Below are positions 16,867 to 26,388 of a stretch of DNA of 64,000 nt, piece after piece. Within the stretch, counting starts at the first letter, position 1, and the number at the start of each line of letters is the position of its first letter. The notes beneath the pieces are model-generated. The model made no database searches. It saw nothing but the letters and a program-made list of their open reading frames with translations, and was not told the DNA's origin. Source of the DNA: an uncultured Ulvibacter sp. (GTDB lineage Bacteria; Bacteroidota; Bacteroidia; Flavobacteriales; Flavobacteriaceae); NCBI GenBank assembly GCA_913063405.1, contig CAJXZB010000004.1, positions 81,533-145,532 on the forward strand. Reading direction: 5' to 3'. The position numbers and the translations under genes are program-made.

Positions 16867-18579
16867 TTGCTAGAGGCTGTTTATTATTATCGTTCCGGAG
16901 AGTTTACGAAGGCAACTCCACTAATTAAGGAGGCGTTAGAGATTGCAAAAGAGAAAGGGTATAAGGACTTCGAGGGTCTGGGCTATTTGTATTTATCGCG
17001 TAATCAAAGAAGAATGGGACTTCTTGACAAGGCAATTGAAAATGCCCTAGTTGCACTACAAATTTTTGAATCGCAAGAAGATCAACTGAACTTAATGCTT
17101 GGAAATAGCCACCTCGGTATGCTTTATCAAGAAACTGGTTCTCCCGAAGTGGCAATAGGGATGCACTTGGAGAATATCGCGCTATCAAAAAATGATCCTT
17201 CAAGCGGCGCTAAGGCTCGATATTACTTTGATCTTGGAAATGCTTATATGAAGGCAAAAGATTATAAAAACGCCGAAACCTATTTTTTGGAAGCGGTAAC
17301 AATTTCTCAAGAAAGTAATTTTGTTCCTGGAGAAATGATTATGTTATCAACGCTTGGACAGCTTTATAAAGCTACTGGAGAACTTGATAAGGCTAAGGAG
17401 AACTTCAATAGAGTGCTGCCATATTTTGAAAAAACCGGACAATTTGCAAACATCGCAGCAATATATTACGACTTAGCGACTATTAGCTCATTGGAAAATG
17501 AACATAAAGCCTCAATACCACTATATAATAAGTCGTTGAATATCTATAAGAAAATTGAAAACTTAATTTATATTCGAGACATTAACCAGAAATTATTTAT
17601 TGCTTATAATATTAATCAAGACTACGAAAGGGCACAGGCAGCGAATAAAGTTTACAATGCTATTAACGATTCCATCAATTCCAAGGAGCAAAAGGAAATG
17701 ATTGCCGATATGAAAACTAAATATGAAACCGATAAGATTGCTTTACAGGGACAGGTTGCTGAGGCCGAAAGCTTACGCAACAGAAACTATTTTATTGGGG
17801 CCATAATAATCGCAGGTCTTATTTTATTAGCCTCATTGTTTTTCTTCGGAAAACTTAGAGAAAAGAAAAAGGCAGAATTGGTTACTATTGAGCTCCGAGA
17901 AACACAGAAGAGGCTAGCATTAGAAAAGCAATACCGTGAAAGCGAATTGAAGGCTTTAAAATCGCAAATGAATCCGCATTTTATTTTTAACGCCCTTAAT
18001 TCCATTCAAGAGTACATCGTTATGAACAAAAAGAATGAGGCAAGCGATTATCTTGGAAAATTTGCCGATTTGATTAGAACGTATTTAAGTCACAGTGATA
18101 CAGGAATAATATCTTTACAGGAAGAAATAGACAGTTTAAATATGTATCTAGATTTAGAGAGTCTTCGGTTTGAAGAAACACTTCATTATACATTAAACGC
18201 GGCTCAAGAGCTTAATAAAGATGTGATTCATATTCCAACAATGCTAATTCAACCATATATAGAAAATGCATTAAAACATGGCCTTTTGCATAAAAAAGAG
18301 GATCGTGAATTAGAAGTTTCATTTAATGCTTCCGAAGGGAAAAATATAGAATGCATTGTCAAAGACAACAGAGTGGGAAGAGTTAAGGCCAAGGAAATTC
18401 AGGAGAAAAAAAGCGGATTACATAGATCTTTTGCCGCAAAGGCCACCGAAGAGCGACTGAGCCTACTTAATTATGGTAAAGAGAAAAAAATAGGGGTGGA
18501 GATTATTGATCTTTTTGATGAGGACAAAACAGCCCTTGGGACTAAGGTGATTTTAAGTATTCCAATAACAGCACAATAG
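16867..18579 (+). CDS. TPR-containing LytS-family sensor histidine kinase (start region frameshifted)
   Basis: Membrane sensor kinase. Residues 1-265 form tetratricopeptide repeats (for example YYDLATISSLENEHKASIPLYNKSL), placed outside the membrane. A helix follows at about 303-328 (IGAIIIAGLILLASLFFF), then a coiled-coil linker and a His_kinase/HATPase module. The H-box is SQMNPHFIFNALNSIQEY, with the phosphorylated His near 371, and the N-box is PYIENALKHGL. The G-box reads DNRVGR where DNGIGR is usual. The frame has no natural start; TTG at 16867 is only the first possible codon, and the real N-terminus lies in the two frames upstream. The LytTR regulator begins two bases after the stop, so they form a two-component pair. 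Confidence 0.85.
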   Translation: MLEAVYYYRSGEFTKATPLIKEALEIAKEKGYKDFEGLGYLYLSRNQRRMGLLDKAIENALVALQIFESQEDQLNLMLGNSHLGMLYQETGSPEVAIGMHLENIALSKNDPSSGAKARYYFDLGNAYMKAKDYKNAETYFLEAVTISQESNFVPGEMIMLSTLGQLYKATGELDKAKENFNRVLPYFEKTGQFANIAAIYYDLATISSLENEHKASIPLYNKSLNIYKKIENLIYIRDINQKLFIAYNINQDYERAQAANKVYNAINDSINSKEQKEMIADMKTKYETDKIALQGQVAEAESLRNRNYFIGAIIIAGLILLASLFFFGKLREKKKAELVTIELRETQKRLALEKQYRESELKALKSQMNPHFIFNALNSIQEYIVMNKKNEASDYLGKFADLIRTYLSHSDTGIISLQEEIDSLNMYLDLESLRFEETLHYTLNAAQELNKDVIHIPTMLIQPYIENALKHGLLHKKEDRELEVSFNASEGKNIECIVKDNRVGRVKAKEIQEKKSGLHRSFAAKATEERLSLLNYGKEKKIGVEIIDLFDEDKTALGTKVILSIPITAQ

Positions 18580-18581
18580 AT

Positions 18582-19337
18582 ATGAAGGCAATTATTATAG
18601 ACGATGAGCGTAAAGCGCGGAACTTATTGAGCGTTCTTATTGAAGAGAATTGCCCAAAGATCACAGAAATATTTGAAGCGGGCGATTTACTTTCGGGAGT
18701 AGAAATCATAAAATCTGAAGAGCCGAGCATCGTTTTTCTCGATATTGAAATGCCTGAACATTCTGGTTTGGAGATTCTAAATTTTATCGAAAAAGACATC
18801 ATTAATTTTGAGATTATTTTTACCACAGCCTATAGCGAATATGCCATACAAGCGTTTCAACTCTCGGCCATCGACTATCTCTTAAAACCTGTTAGACCAA
18901 GTCAGGTAAGGGAGGCCGTTGACAAGGCCATCAAACTTATCGGAAAATCTCAAATTAACAATCGTCTCGAAGAACTAAAGAAAAGTCTAACTTCTTCTAA
19001 TTTTGAGAAAATAGGCTTACCAGTTTCCAATGGAATTAAATTTGTGGACTTTAATGATATTATCATGCTAGAGGCGGACGGAATGTACACGAAGATTGCT
19101 ACAAAATCGGAAGAGGAGATACTTATCAGTAAACCCCTAAAGCATTTTGCGGCTTTATTAGAGCAAATGCCTAATTTCTATAGGCCTCACCGTTCCTACC
19201 TAATAAACCTTAAGTTCATTCAACAATATGTAAAGTCCGACGGTGACTATATCTTAATGGACAATGGAAAAACAGTGTCTATTTCCAAGGATAAAAAAGA
19301 TGAATTCCTAACGATTGTTCAGAGTATAAGCTCATAG
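18582..19337 (+). CDS. LytTR-family response regulator
   Basis: Cytoplasmic transcription factor of 251 aa. The N-terminal receiver domain has the acidic pair IDDE (residues 6-9), the phosphoacceptor Asp54 in VFLDIEMPEHSG, the conserved Thr in FTTAYSEYAI and Lys in LLKPV. The C-terminal LytTR DNA-binding domain (about 145-245) includes DIIMLEADGMYT and the FYRPHRSYLINL segment. It lies directly behind the LytS-type kinase and is its cognate partner. Its targets are unknown; the three exported proteins just downstream on the same strand are plausible candidates by position only. Confidence 0.95.
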   Translation: MKAIIIDDERKARNLLSVLIEENCPKITEIFEAGDLLSGVEIIKSEEPSIVFLDIEMPEHSGLEILNFIEKDIINFEIIFTTAYSEYAIQAFQLSAIDYLLKPVRPSQVREAVDKAIKLIGKSQINNRLEELKKSLTSSNFEKIGLPVSNGIKFVDFNDIIMLEADGMYTKIATKSEEEILISKPLKHFAALLEQMPNFYRPHRSYLINLKFIQQYVKSDGDYILMDNGKTVSISKDKKDEFLTIVQSISS

Positions 19338-19401
19338 CGATATCTTAGAAATCGAAAGCTGAATTTCAGAAACTATTACTACACTCTGTCATTTTCTTCA
19401 A

Positions 19402-19409
19402 TATTTTTG
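19402..19409 (+). promoter_or_regulatory. Possible -7 element (TATTTTTG) before the 106-aa exported protein
   Basis: Matches TAnnTTTG, 26 bases before the start codon at 19435. The -33 element is not recognisable. Confidence 0.35.
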
Positions 19410-19434
19410 GAGAGTAATTATTAAACTTGAAAAT

Positions 19435-19755
19435 ATGAAAACAATATTTCTATTAGCAGCATTTGTTATTTTTTCGGCTTTTATGCCAATCCAACAAACA
19501 ACAAACACCAGCAACAACAATGAGGTTTCTGAGGTCGATTTTGCCAGTTTCAGTCTTATTAATGATACCAAAGAAAAAGTGAGTATCCATACGGGGAGTG
19601 GGTTTGTTTCCTTAAATAAGGACTCAAAAACAAGCATTACATGCAAATTTGGGAAAGAAGTTCGTTGGGCAGAAAGTGGATCTAAGAAAGCAGTAATTTT
19701 CGAGATCACCAACGAGATGTGCAGTAAAACAATTAAACTCTCGAAATATCTATAA
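19435..19755 (+). CDS. Small exported protein of unknown function, 106 aa
   Basis: Signal peptide MKTIFLLAAFVIFSAFMP, then a Thr/Asn/Ser-rich linker and a compact domain of about 70 residues. Hydrophobic strands such as FSLINDTKEKVSIHTGSG and KKAVIFEITNEMC suggest a small beta domain. Two cysteines (in SITCKFGKEV and EMCSKT) could form a disulfide outside the cytoplasm. It follows the LytTR regulator by 97 bases and ends before a good terminator, so it is probably its own transcription unit. Family not recognised. Confidence 0.65.
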   Translation: MKTIFLLAAFVIFSAFMPIQQTTNTSNNNEVSEVDFASFSLINDTKEKVSIHTGSGFVSLNKDSKTSITCKFGKEVRWAESGSKKAVIFEITNEMCSKTIKLSKYL

Positions 19756-19788
19756 TGCCAACTAACCAAATTTTATTTTGAGGATATA

Positions 19789-19815
19789 GGCTGCATTCGT
19801 GCAGTCTTTTTTTGT
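19789..19815 (+). terminator. Rho-independent terminator after the 106-aa gene
   Basis: Arms 19789-19795 and 19800-19806 (7 bp, one G-T) around the stable TTCG tetraloop, followed by a T-rich tract. Confidence 0.85.
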
Positions 19816-19936
19816 TTTTTATTCTGAAAATTTACGAGGTGATTCGGAAACCGAAAAAGGCATTTCAGCAATCCGAAGGAAAATCCCTTCTTGTATCGAT
19901 TCATATTTGCAGCGTAATTAACCATTAACAGCAACT

Positions 19937-21289
19937 ATGAAATTTCTTATTAATTATCTAATCATTTTTACTTGCTTCGGAATTGTTTTCGGATATGCGC
20001 AAGAAAGTCAAAATAACATTTTAAAAAACTTCGAGTCAGGGAACTATACTGTTTATAAGCTTAATGACAAGGAGAAATTTGAAAAAGTAAAGAAAACTTG
20101 GCCTGTCAATATTGCTAAAACAGGAGATAATGTATCTCAAGTTTTGGTAAAGCGTTCTGGAATTCTAGACGAGCCATTTACCCCTGATGTTCCAGGTTAC
20201 CCAGCGTATTTCGCTTATAAAACCTTCCGACTTTCTTTTTTAAAAGACTATGCGGTCTATTATGAATGGAATGGGAAGCAGCAGGCAACAACCAAGTACA
20301 TTTTAGTTAAACCCAGCGGTAGTTTTGGAAGTAATTGGGAAACAACCAATAAGAACGTTGCGGCATATGCTACGGCTACATTTAAAAACCAAACGGGGGC
20401 GAGGGCCAACGTAAAAGAGGCAAAAGCCGAAATAGCCGAAGTTGAACGAAAAGTAAATTCTTTAGAAGGTAAAGCTGTCGCAAAGATCGAAATTCAATTG
20501 GTCTCTAAGCCAGCTAAGGTAGCACACTTTAGCGAGGCGATTAATTACGGAGTAGTTGCCTCCCTAAAAGATGGATCGCAGCTAAAGACGTCCAATTTAG
20601 GAGGAAAAATTCCATGGGAAGATTTTAAGCTCAATAACGAGGGTTGCAGTAATACCAGGGAAACCGTAAGAGTTGATGAAGACGCATCGAAGTTTCCAAA
20701 TGATGAGATCGTCCTACGTCTTAGTTCGGTTTACCATCCCTCATTGAAAGCCGAAAAGAAAATAGTAACCACCAATGATGTTTCCATACGTGTAAATCGA
20801 AATGGTTTTTGGGGTCATGATCGCCGAAAACATATGGCCATTACACAAGGATTAGATGGACAGCATGCTGGTCGAGGAGACAATTTAACTGTGAAAGTTA
20901 AGACTGTAAAACACAAACAGACCGAAGGGTCTATCAACAAAATAGAGATTTATAATGAAACAAAGGGTAAAACAGTAGCACGCTATAAACTTTCATTGGA
21001 CACCGAGCTTACCATAAACGCAGTAGGTGGTCAAGGTATGAACGCCTTCGATGGCTCTAGTGGAAGACCCGATGGTGGCCACGGAGGAAATGGAGGAGCA
21101 GGAGGAAATGTAACTTTTGTTAAGGATCCATCAGCGGTAAAACACAATATTAAAATTAATACAGATGGTGGTAAGGGAGGCAAAGGAGGGGCTCCTAAAT
21201 ATTCTTCTGCAAGTCATGGGAGAACAGGTTCAAGTGGTGACAATGGTACCCTTAAGACCGAAACTAAAAATGTAACACTAAACTTTTAA
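19937..21289 (+). CDS. Exported protein with glycine-rich C-terminus, 450 aa
   Basis: Unknown family. A signal peptide (residues 1-20, ending in VFGYAQ) is followed by a domain with many aromatic/basic strands. A helical Ala/Glu/Lys segment spans about 150-175 (KEAKAEIAEVERKVNSLEGK), then another beta-rich part. The C-terminal 80 residues are full of glycine (GGHGGNGGAGGN, GGKGGKGGAP) in a collagen- or silk-like low-complexity pattern. Several proteins with such Gly-rich ends are surface-exposed. It is followed after 26 bases by another exported unknown, so the two are probably co-transcribed. No sorting signal or lipobox is seen. Confidence 0.7.
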   Translation: MKFLINYLIIFTCFGIVFGYAQESQNNILKNFESGNYTVYKLNDKEKFEKVKKTWPVNIAKTGDNVSQVLVKRSGILDEPFTPDVPGYPAYFAYKTFRLSFLKDYAVYYEWNGKQQATTKYILVKPSGSFGSNWETTNKNVAAYATATFKNQTGARANVKEAKAEIAEVERKVNSLEGKAVAKIEIQLVSKPAKVAHFSEAINYGVVASLKDGSQLKTSNLGGKIPWEDFKLNNEGCSNTRETVRVDEDASKFPNDEIVLRLSSVYHPSLKAEKKIVTTNDVSIRVNRNGFWGHDRRKHMAITQGLDGQHAGRGDNLTVKVKTVKHKQTEGSINKIEIYNETKGKTVARYKLSLDTELTINAVGGQGMNAFDGSSGRPDGGHGGNGGAGGNVTFVKDPSAVKHNIKINTDGGKGGKGGAPKYSSASHGRTGSSGDNGTLKTETKNVTLNF

Positions 21290-21315
21290 CTATCAATAAT
21301 TAAATTATATTAAAA

Positions 21316-22545
21316 ATGAAAAAACAAATACTATTAACAGCAGCACTAAGTTTATTCCTAATTGTTGGAGTAAGTAACACAGCGGAAGCACAATTTGGGA
21401 AGAACACAAAGAAAGCACTTGGCCTAGGCAAGAAAGGTAAAAACAAAGTGAAAAAAGTCAAAGGGAAAAAAGGAGGTTCCTTTGGTGAATTCAATAATGA
21501 AACGGATGCACTAGGAATCACGGGCGAATATTTTGGTCTTGTGGATACAAGAGCATTTGGATTTCGATTCGTAAAAGAAGCTGAAGGGAAGATTGTAGAT
21601 GAGCTTCATTATTTCGAGAAAAAGGGAGACGAACCTCAACTTAAAATGGATATGAAGGAAAGTTATCACCGCAAGAATCAGGTAAAATTATTCTTCAAAT
21701 GGATGTCAGCGAGTGCATCGGGTTATGTAGAAGTGATTGAAGTTGCTCCGGGAGTATTGGCGCAGATTAAGGGAGACCGAAGTGCTAATGATTACGACAC
21801 CCCTATTCCTGTAGATGCCAAAAGAACTGTGGTTGACGTGATGGCTAAAAACAAAGCGGATTTAGATACGTGGGATATAGAAACTGTACAGGCCAAGGTG
21901 GATATGATTATTGGTGCTTTGAAAGGTGCTGCAGGTGACAAAGCAAAGAAACAATTAATGAAGTATGACGTTTATAAAAATTACAAAGGAAAGATAGCTT
22001 TCACCAAGGGAACCAATTATTTGAGAAACCAGAAAGCGAATCAACCAACCGAGAAAGAGGCTAATTTTATCACGAAGAGAGAGTTGGGGGAAACGGTTGC
22101 TTTTAAGCCGTATTTTGACAAGCCATTAGAGCAGTCTCACCCAGGAGCATGGTTTAATATTACTTACGAAATGGCCAGCGTGAAAACTGATCGTGAAGCA
22201 TTACGTAAATCGAGTTCAGTTTTTGCAAAAAACATTCCACAGATAGATGATGACCAAGATAAATTCTATTTCTGGTATCCAAAAGTTACTATAAATACGT
22301 CGAATAATGTGGCTGATTATGCTTTCTTAGAGTTGCTACGTTTAATTCAAGACAAGCTTCAAGCAGGGCAGACTTATGACCTTAAAGTTACTGTTTGGGC
22401 ATATAAAGATGGTGCGAATATCGATCCTGTTGCAACTGGGACCATTCAGTTGGAATATACAACCGACGAAAATGGAACTAAGAAAAGACTGTTTGAACCA
22501 GTTCAAGGTTGGGTATCTAAAATTGAAGACGTTCTTGATGAATAG
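21316..22545 (+). CDS. Exported protein of unknown function with basic N-terminal segment, 409 aa
   Basis: Signal peptide MKKQILLTAALSLFLIVGV with cleavage near AEA-QFG. The mature protein starts with a strongly basic stretch (lysine-rich, about residues 32-57), then a mixed domain of about 340 residues with charged helices and strands. The final part (about 280-400), with PQIDDDQDKFYFWYPKVTI and DLKVTVWAYKDGA, looks beta-rich. I know no family with this layout. The gene is in the same unit as the Gly-rich protein upstream and is followed by two inverted repeats, the second a clear terminator. The basic stretch could bind acidic surface glycan or nucleic acid; that is speculation. Confidence 0.7.
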   Translation: MKKQILLTAALSLFLIVGVSNTAEAQFGKNTKKALGLGKKGKNKVKKVKGKKGGSFGEFNNETDALGITGEYFGLVDTRAFGFRFVKEAEGKIVDELHYFEKKGDEPQLKMDMKESYHRKNQVKLFFKWMSASASGYVEVIEVAPGVLAQIKGDRSANDYDTPIPVDAKRTVVDVMAKNKADLDTWDIETVQAKVDMIIGALKGAAGDKAKKQLMKYDVYKNYKGKIAFTKGTNYLRNQKANQPTEKEANFITKRELGETVAFKPYFDKPLEQSHPGAWFNITYEMASVKTDREALRKSSSVFAKNIPQIDDDQDKFYFWYPKVTINTSNNVADYAFLELLRLIQDKLQAGQTYDLKVTVWAYKDGANIDPVATGTIQLEYTTDENGTKKRLFEPVQGWVSKIEDVLDE

Positions 22546-22583
22546 TCCAAGCGTTTATAAATTATATTAACTCGTTGATGGTT

Positions 22584-22624
22584 GGATTACCACTAAAAGT
22601 TTATTGACTAACTAACGGTAATCC
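22584..22624. repeat. 8-bp inverted repeat ahead of the terminator
   Basis: GGATTACC at 22584-22591 and GGTAATCC at 22617-22624, 25-base loop. It may be part of the mRNA 3' structure of the exported-protein operon. Confidence 0.4.
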
Positions 22625-22631
22625 TATGATG

Positions 22632-22665
22632 AATCGTCCCTAATTTTTTAGGGGCGATTTTTCGT
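22632..22665 (+). terminator. Terminator after the exported-protein operon
   Basis: Arms 22632-22642 and 22650-22660 (11 bp, one G-T) followed by T residues on the plus strand. Confidence 0.85.
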
Positions 22666-22797
22666 TTTAGTCAATGTAAATATTTATTAAGTCGAAAAAG
22701 AAGTTAATTTTTCAAAAAAGTTAAAATTATCTTAAACATTGATGGATTCTGTCACGAATCATTGCTTTTCCAGTCTCTTTATATAAACTAATCCATT

Positions 22798-25449
22798 ATG
22801 ACTCGTAAATCAACCTTTGCGCTGCTCATTTGTTTATGCCATTCGCTTCTCGCTTTTTCGCAGACCGATGGAACTTCTAACACAGAGCAAACACCTTCAG
22901 AAAAAAGAGTTTATACCACTAGCTCGATAAACGATCAGACGGCACCTAAACTAGATGGGGTCTTTGATGAGGTGGTCTGGAATGAGGTTGAGTGGACAAG
23001 TGATTATGTGGAAAACCAACCTGATAATGGGACACCTCCTACTGAGCAAACTAGATTCAAGATTGTATATGACGATAAAAATCTATACATAGCTGTTCAT
23101 TGCTTGGATGCCGAACCAGATAAAATAGAAAGACGTCTTTCTCGTAGAGATGGACTTGAAGGTGATTGGGTAGAATTTAATATTGATAGTTATAACGACG
23201 ACCGTACTGGGTTTTCATTTACTATTACCGCTGCTGGAGTTAAGGGAGATGAGTTTATATCGAATAATGGAAATAATTGGGATGGCAGTTGGAATCCGAT
23301 TTGGTATGCGAAGACTTTGATTGGCTTGAACGGTTGGACAGCAGAGCTCCGTATTCCTTTAAGTCAGTTACGCTTCGGAAATGAGGAAGAACAAATTTGG
23401 GGGCTGCAATCTACTCGACGTTATTTCAGAAATGAAGAGCGATCGTTATGGCAACCTGTTTTGCCAAATGCTCCTGGTTGGGTGAGTGAATTTGGAGAAC
23501 TTAGAGGTTTAATAGGTTTAAAACCTCAGAAGCAATTAGAAATTCAGCCATACGTTTTAGGGCAGATAGATACTTTTGAAGAAGAAGAAGGGAATCCGTT
23601 TCGAGATGGGACTGATATGAGCGGAACGGTAGGGATAGATGCAAAAATTGGAATAACCAATGATCTTACATTAGATCTTACCATTAACCCAGACTTCGGG
23701 CAGGTAGATGCAGACCCTGGGGCTATCGCACTTGACGGCTTCGAAATATTTTTTGAAGAACGACGTCCGTTTTTTGTAGAAAATAAGAACATATTTGACT
23801 CTCGAGTTGGAGGAGGGCAAGACAATTTGTTTTTCACGAGACGTATTGGAAGAAGCCCTCAAGGAAGTGTAGGTGACGACAATGTGGAGTTTGCTGATCA
23901 GCCGAATAATTCTACGATTTTAGGAGCGGCTAAATTTAGCGGAAAGACTAAAAATGGTTGGTCTCTTGGAGTACTAGAGAGCGTAACTGCGAAAGAGTTT
24001 GCCAAAACCAGGGACGTGAATAATGAAAAAGGAAAAACGGTAGTTGAACCGTTAACCAATTATTTTGTTGGAAGAGCTCAAAAGGATTTTAATGATAGAA
24101 ATTCATATATAGGAGGGGTTTTTACCTCAACACATAGAAGAATGGACCCCAATGTGTCTTTTTTGCATAGTCATGCATATTCTGGAGGGTTAGATTTTAG
24201 ACATAATTGGAGAGAACGGAAGTATTATATTCTGGGAAAGGCAGTTCTTAGTTCAGTTCGGGGAAGTGCAGAAGCCATTGAGCGAACGCAGACCTCCTTG
24301 ACTCATCTATTTCAAAGAGAAGATGCTGGTCATGTAGGTGTGGACTCAACCAGAACATCTTTAATAGGTACCGGTGGCAGTTTTGAAATTGGAAAAGGAG
24401 GGGGCGGTAATTGGCGCTATAATGCGGGAGGCAATTATAAGTCACCAGAGCTAGAATTGAACGACCTTGGATTTTTACGACAGGCGGATTTAATCCAGCA
24501 ATATGCAAATTTGAGACGTTTGTTTAATAAACCAACGAGCTGGTATAGACGTATGAACTTTGGTTTGAATCAGTTTACGAGTTATGATTTTGACGGAAAC
24601 TTCAACCGATTACAAATAGAGGTCAACGGAAATATTAATTATAAGAATAACTGGTGGAGTGCCTTTGGAGGTGCTCATAAACCAAGAATTTATACCAATA
24701 CAGTTTTAAGAGGTGGTCCTCGCTGGCGTTGGAGTCAAGAGAATTTCTGGTATCTATTTTCTGGAACGGATCAACGTAAGAAGTTGAGTATGACTTTAGG
24801 ATATGTCAATTCACGCACTAAGCAAGAGAACTTCGGCTTAGATAGATATGAAGTTCGCTTTAGATACCAACCGTTAAATGCATTAAGCATTTCTTTGGAA
24901 ACAGAATACGAAACAAATCCAAACAAGACTCAGTATGTAACACAACAGGATTTTGACGGAATGAATAGATATATTACTTCGGAAATAGATTTTGAAACCC
25001 TTAGTGCTACGCTTCGAATAAACTATACTATAAACCCTAACCTTACCATACAATATTATGGGCAGCCGTTTATAGCAAAGGGTAGTTATAGTAACTTCAA
25101 CTATGTAAATGATCCTACTGCGAAAAGCTTAGATGAGAGGGTAAGACTATATGAAAATGATCAGATTTCATTTCAGGATGATGTGTATTCAGTTGACGAA
25201 GATAAAGATGGAACTACAGATTATTCCTTTGATAAGCCGGACTTTTCGTTTGCACAATATCGATCTAACTTGGTGGTGCGTTGGGAATATATTCCAGGTT
25301 CAGAGGTCTTCTTTGTATGGTCTCAAGGAATTAACGGTGATGAAGGTGATGCAAGCGATACTTTTGGGGGGATTGCTGATAGACTTATCCTCAAAAGAAA
25401 ACCTGAAAATACTTTTCTAATTAAGGCTACCTACCGCTTTGTACTCTAG
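22798..25449 (+). CDS. DUF5916/CBM9-like outer-membrane protein, 883 aa
   Basis: Signal peptide (MTRKSTFALLICLCHSLLAFSQ), then a carbohydrate-binding family 9-like sandwich (about 35-230). Typical segments there are PKLDGVFDEVVWNE, FKIVYDDKNLYIAVHC and WTAELRIPLSQLRFG. After it comes the DUF5916 part with DLTLDLTINPDFGQVDADP and FFEERRPFFVENKNIF. The remainder is a large outer-membrane beta barrel ending in KATYRFVL with a terminal aromatic strand. Proteins of this type are widespread in Bacteroidota and presumed to sit in the outer membrane. Ligand and role are unknown, although a sugar or peptide is often suggested from the CBM9 fold. Single-gene unit. Confidence 0.9.
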   Translation: MTRKSTFALLICLCHSLLAFSQTDGTSNTEQTPSEKRVYTTSSINDQTAPKLDGVFDEVVWNEVEWTSDYVENQPDNGTPPTEQTRFKIVYDDKNLYIAVHCLDAEPDKIERRLSRRDGLEGDWVEFNIDSYNDDRTGFSFTITAAGVKGDEFISNNGNNWDGSWNPIWYAKTLIGLNGWTAELRIPLSQLRFGNEEEQIWGLQSTRRYFRNEERSLWQPVLPNAPGWVSEFGELRGLIGLKPQKQLEIQPYVLGQIDTFEEEEGNPFRDGTDMSGTVGIDAKIGITNDLTLDLTINPDFGQVDADPGAIALDGFEIFFEERRPFFVENKNIFDSRVGGGQDNLFFTRRIGRSPQGSVGDDNVEFADQPNNSTILGAAKFSGKTKNGWSLGVLESVTAKEFAKTRDVNNEKGKTVVEPLTNYFVGRAQKDFNDRNSYIGGVFTSTHRRMDPNVSFLHSHAYSGGLDFRHNWRERKYYILGKAVLSSVRGSAEAIERTQTSLTHLFQREDAGHVGVDSTRTSLIGTGGSFEIGKGGGGNWRYNAGGNYKSPELELNDLGFLRQADLIQQYANLRRLFNKPTSWYRRMNFGLNQFTSYDFDGNFNRLQIEVNGNINYKNNWWSAFGGAHKPRIYTNTVLRGGPRWRWSQENFWYLFSGTDQRKKLSMTLGYVNSRTKQENFGLDRYEVRFRYQPLNALSISLETEYETNPNKTQYVTQQDFDGMNRYITSEIDFETLSATLRINYTINPNLTIQYYGQPFIAKGSYSNFNYVNDPTAKSLDERVRLYENDQISFQDDVYSVDEDKDGTTDYSFDKPDFSFAQYRSNLVVRWEYIPGSEVFFVWSQGINGDEGDASDTFGGIADRLILKRKPENTFLIKATYRFVL

Positions 25450-25682
25450 GGAATAAGGTTTGGTCGAAAAAGAAGGGTTATTCAACGAAAACAACTTTTA
25501 GAACCATATCAATGTTAGGTAATTGGTTCGTCAATGTATAGATTTGATTAGGTTAGGTTTAGAATTGATTCATGCATTTGGCAGTTTCAATTTAAACAAA
25601 CGTTACTATTTAGGTTAGTACATGTTTGGCGTTCTTAGTTTTTTACTACTTGACAGGGTTTATGTTAAGAACGTTCTTAATG

Positions 25683-25714
25683 GGTGTTTCTCTTTAATTA
25701 GAGGAACACCTTTA
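25683..25714. terminator. Convergent terminator between the DUF5916 gene and the glycan locus
   Basis: Arms 25683-25693 and 25700-25710 (11 bp, one G-T) around a 6-base loop. T or A tracts lie near both sides, so it can serve the plus-strand gene ending at 25449 and the minus-strand gene ending at 25720. Confidence 0.75.
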
Positions 25715-25719
25715 TTATT

Positions 25720-26388
25720 TTATTTCTTAATTTCGAAAATGAAAATTTTTTCTCCAGCTTTTTTAGTTTCAAGTATCGTGTTCATCTCTAGGTTATTACG
25801 ATTAGCAATTGTTTCTATTTTTTGGAGTTCACAATCCTCTGAGAGGATCATGTAGGTTTCATTTTTAGGAGTTAAGTAGGATGGTATTTGATTAAAGAAC
25901 GCCTCGAAATATTCAAAGTTTTCACCGCAAAACCAAGCGTGCTGCTTAATGTTTGAGGGTGCTTTCGGATAATATGGGGGATTCACAATAATAAAATCAA
26001 AGTACTCTTTTGAAATATTAGAAAACAGATCCGATTTCACACAATTTACCTCAAGCTTAGCAGTTTCCGAAGCATTTTTTAAATACTTCAATGCAGTTTC
26101 GTTGATATCACTGGCAGTAACGGTAGCTCCTTTTTTCTTGGCATACAATGAAACTACTCCTGAACCACAACCTAGTTCTAAAAAGGTCTTTTTTTCAAGA
26201 TTCATTTCAGAAATAAAGTCTAATAAGATCTTGGTACTTAAAGTTAGATGTGGTGGAAAAACATCGGGGTGTACCAAGACAGTTAAGCCGTCATAGCTAT
26301 AGTTTCTAGGTTTTCTGTAATAATAATCAAGACCTCTTTGCAGAAAAGGCTGAGTGACTTTTTTTATTATATTTCTAAACGTTCCCAT
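25720..26388 (-). CDS. Class I SAM methyltransferase (HemK/RsmC-like small domain), 222 aa
   Basis: Rossmann-fold methyltransferase. SAM-binding motif I is FLELGCGSGVVSLYAKKKGA (about residues 75-94) and the acidic loop is TASDINETALKYL. The NPPY motif (INPPYYPKAP, about 138) is typical of enzymes that methylate a nitrogen atom in an amide or base. The gene overlaps the upstream radical SAM gene by one base and is the last gene of the sulfotransferase/FkbM/radical SAM unit. In that setting it may methylate a glycan or lipid amino group, but the NPPY motif also fits rRNA or protein methylation. Confidence 0.8.
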   Translation of the reverse strand: MGTFRNIIKKVTQPFLQRGLDYYYRKPRNYSYDGLTVLVHPDVFPPHLTLSTKILLDFISEMNLEKKTFLELGCGSGVVSLYAKKKGATVTASDINETALKYLKNASETAKLEVNCVKSDLFSNISKEYFDFIIVNPPYYPKAPSNIKQHAWFCGENFEYFEAFFNQIPSYLTPKNETYMILSEDCELQKIETIANRNNLEMNTILETKKAGEKIFIFEIKK

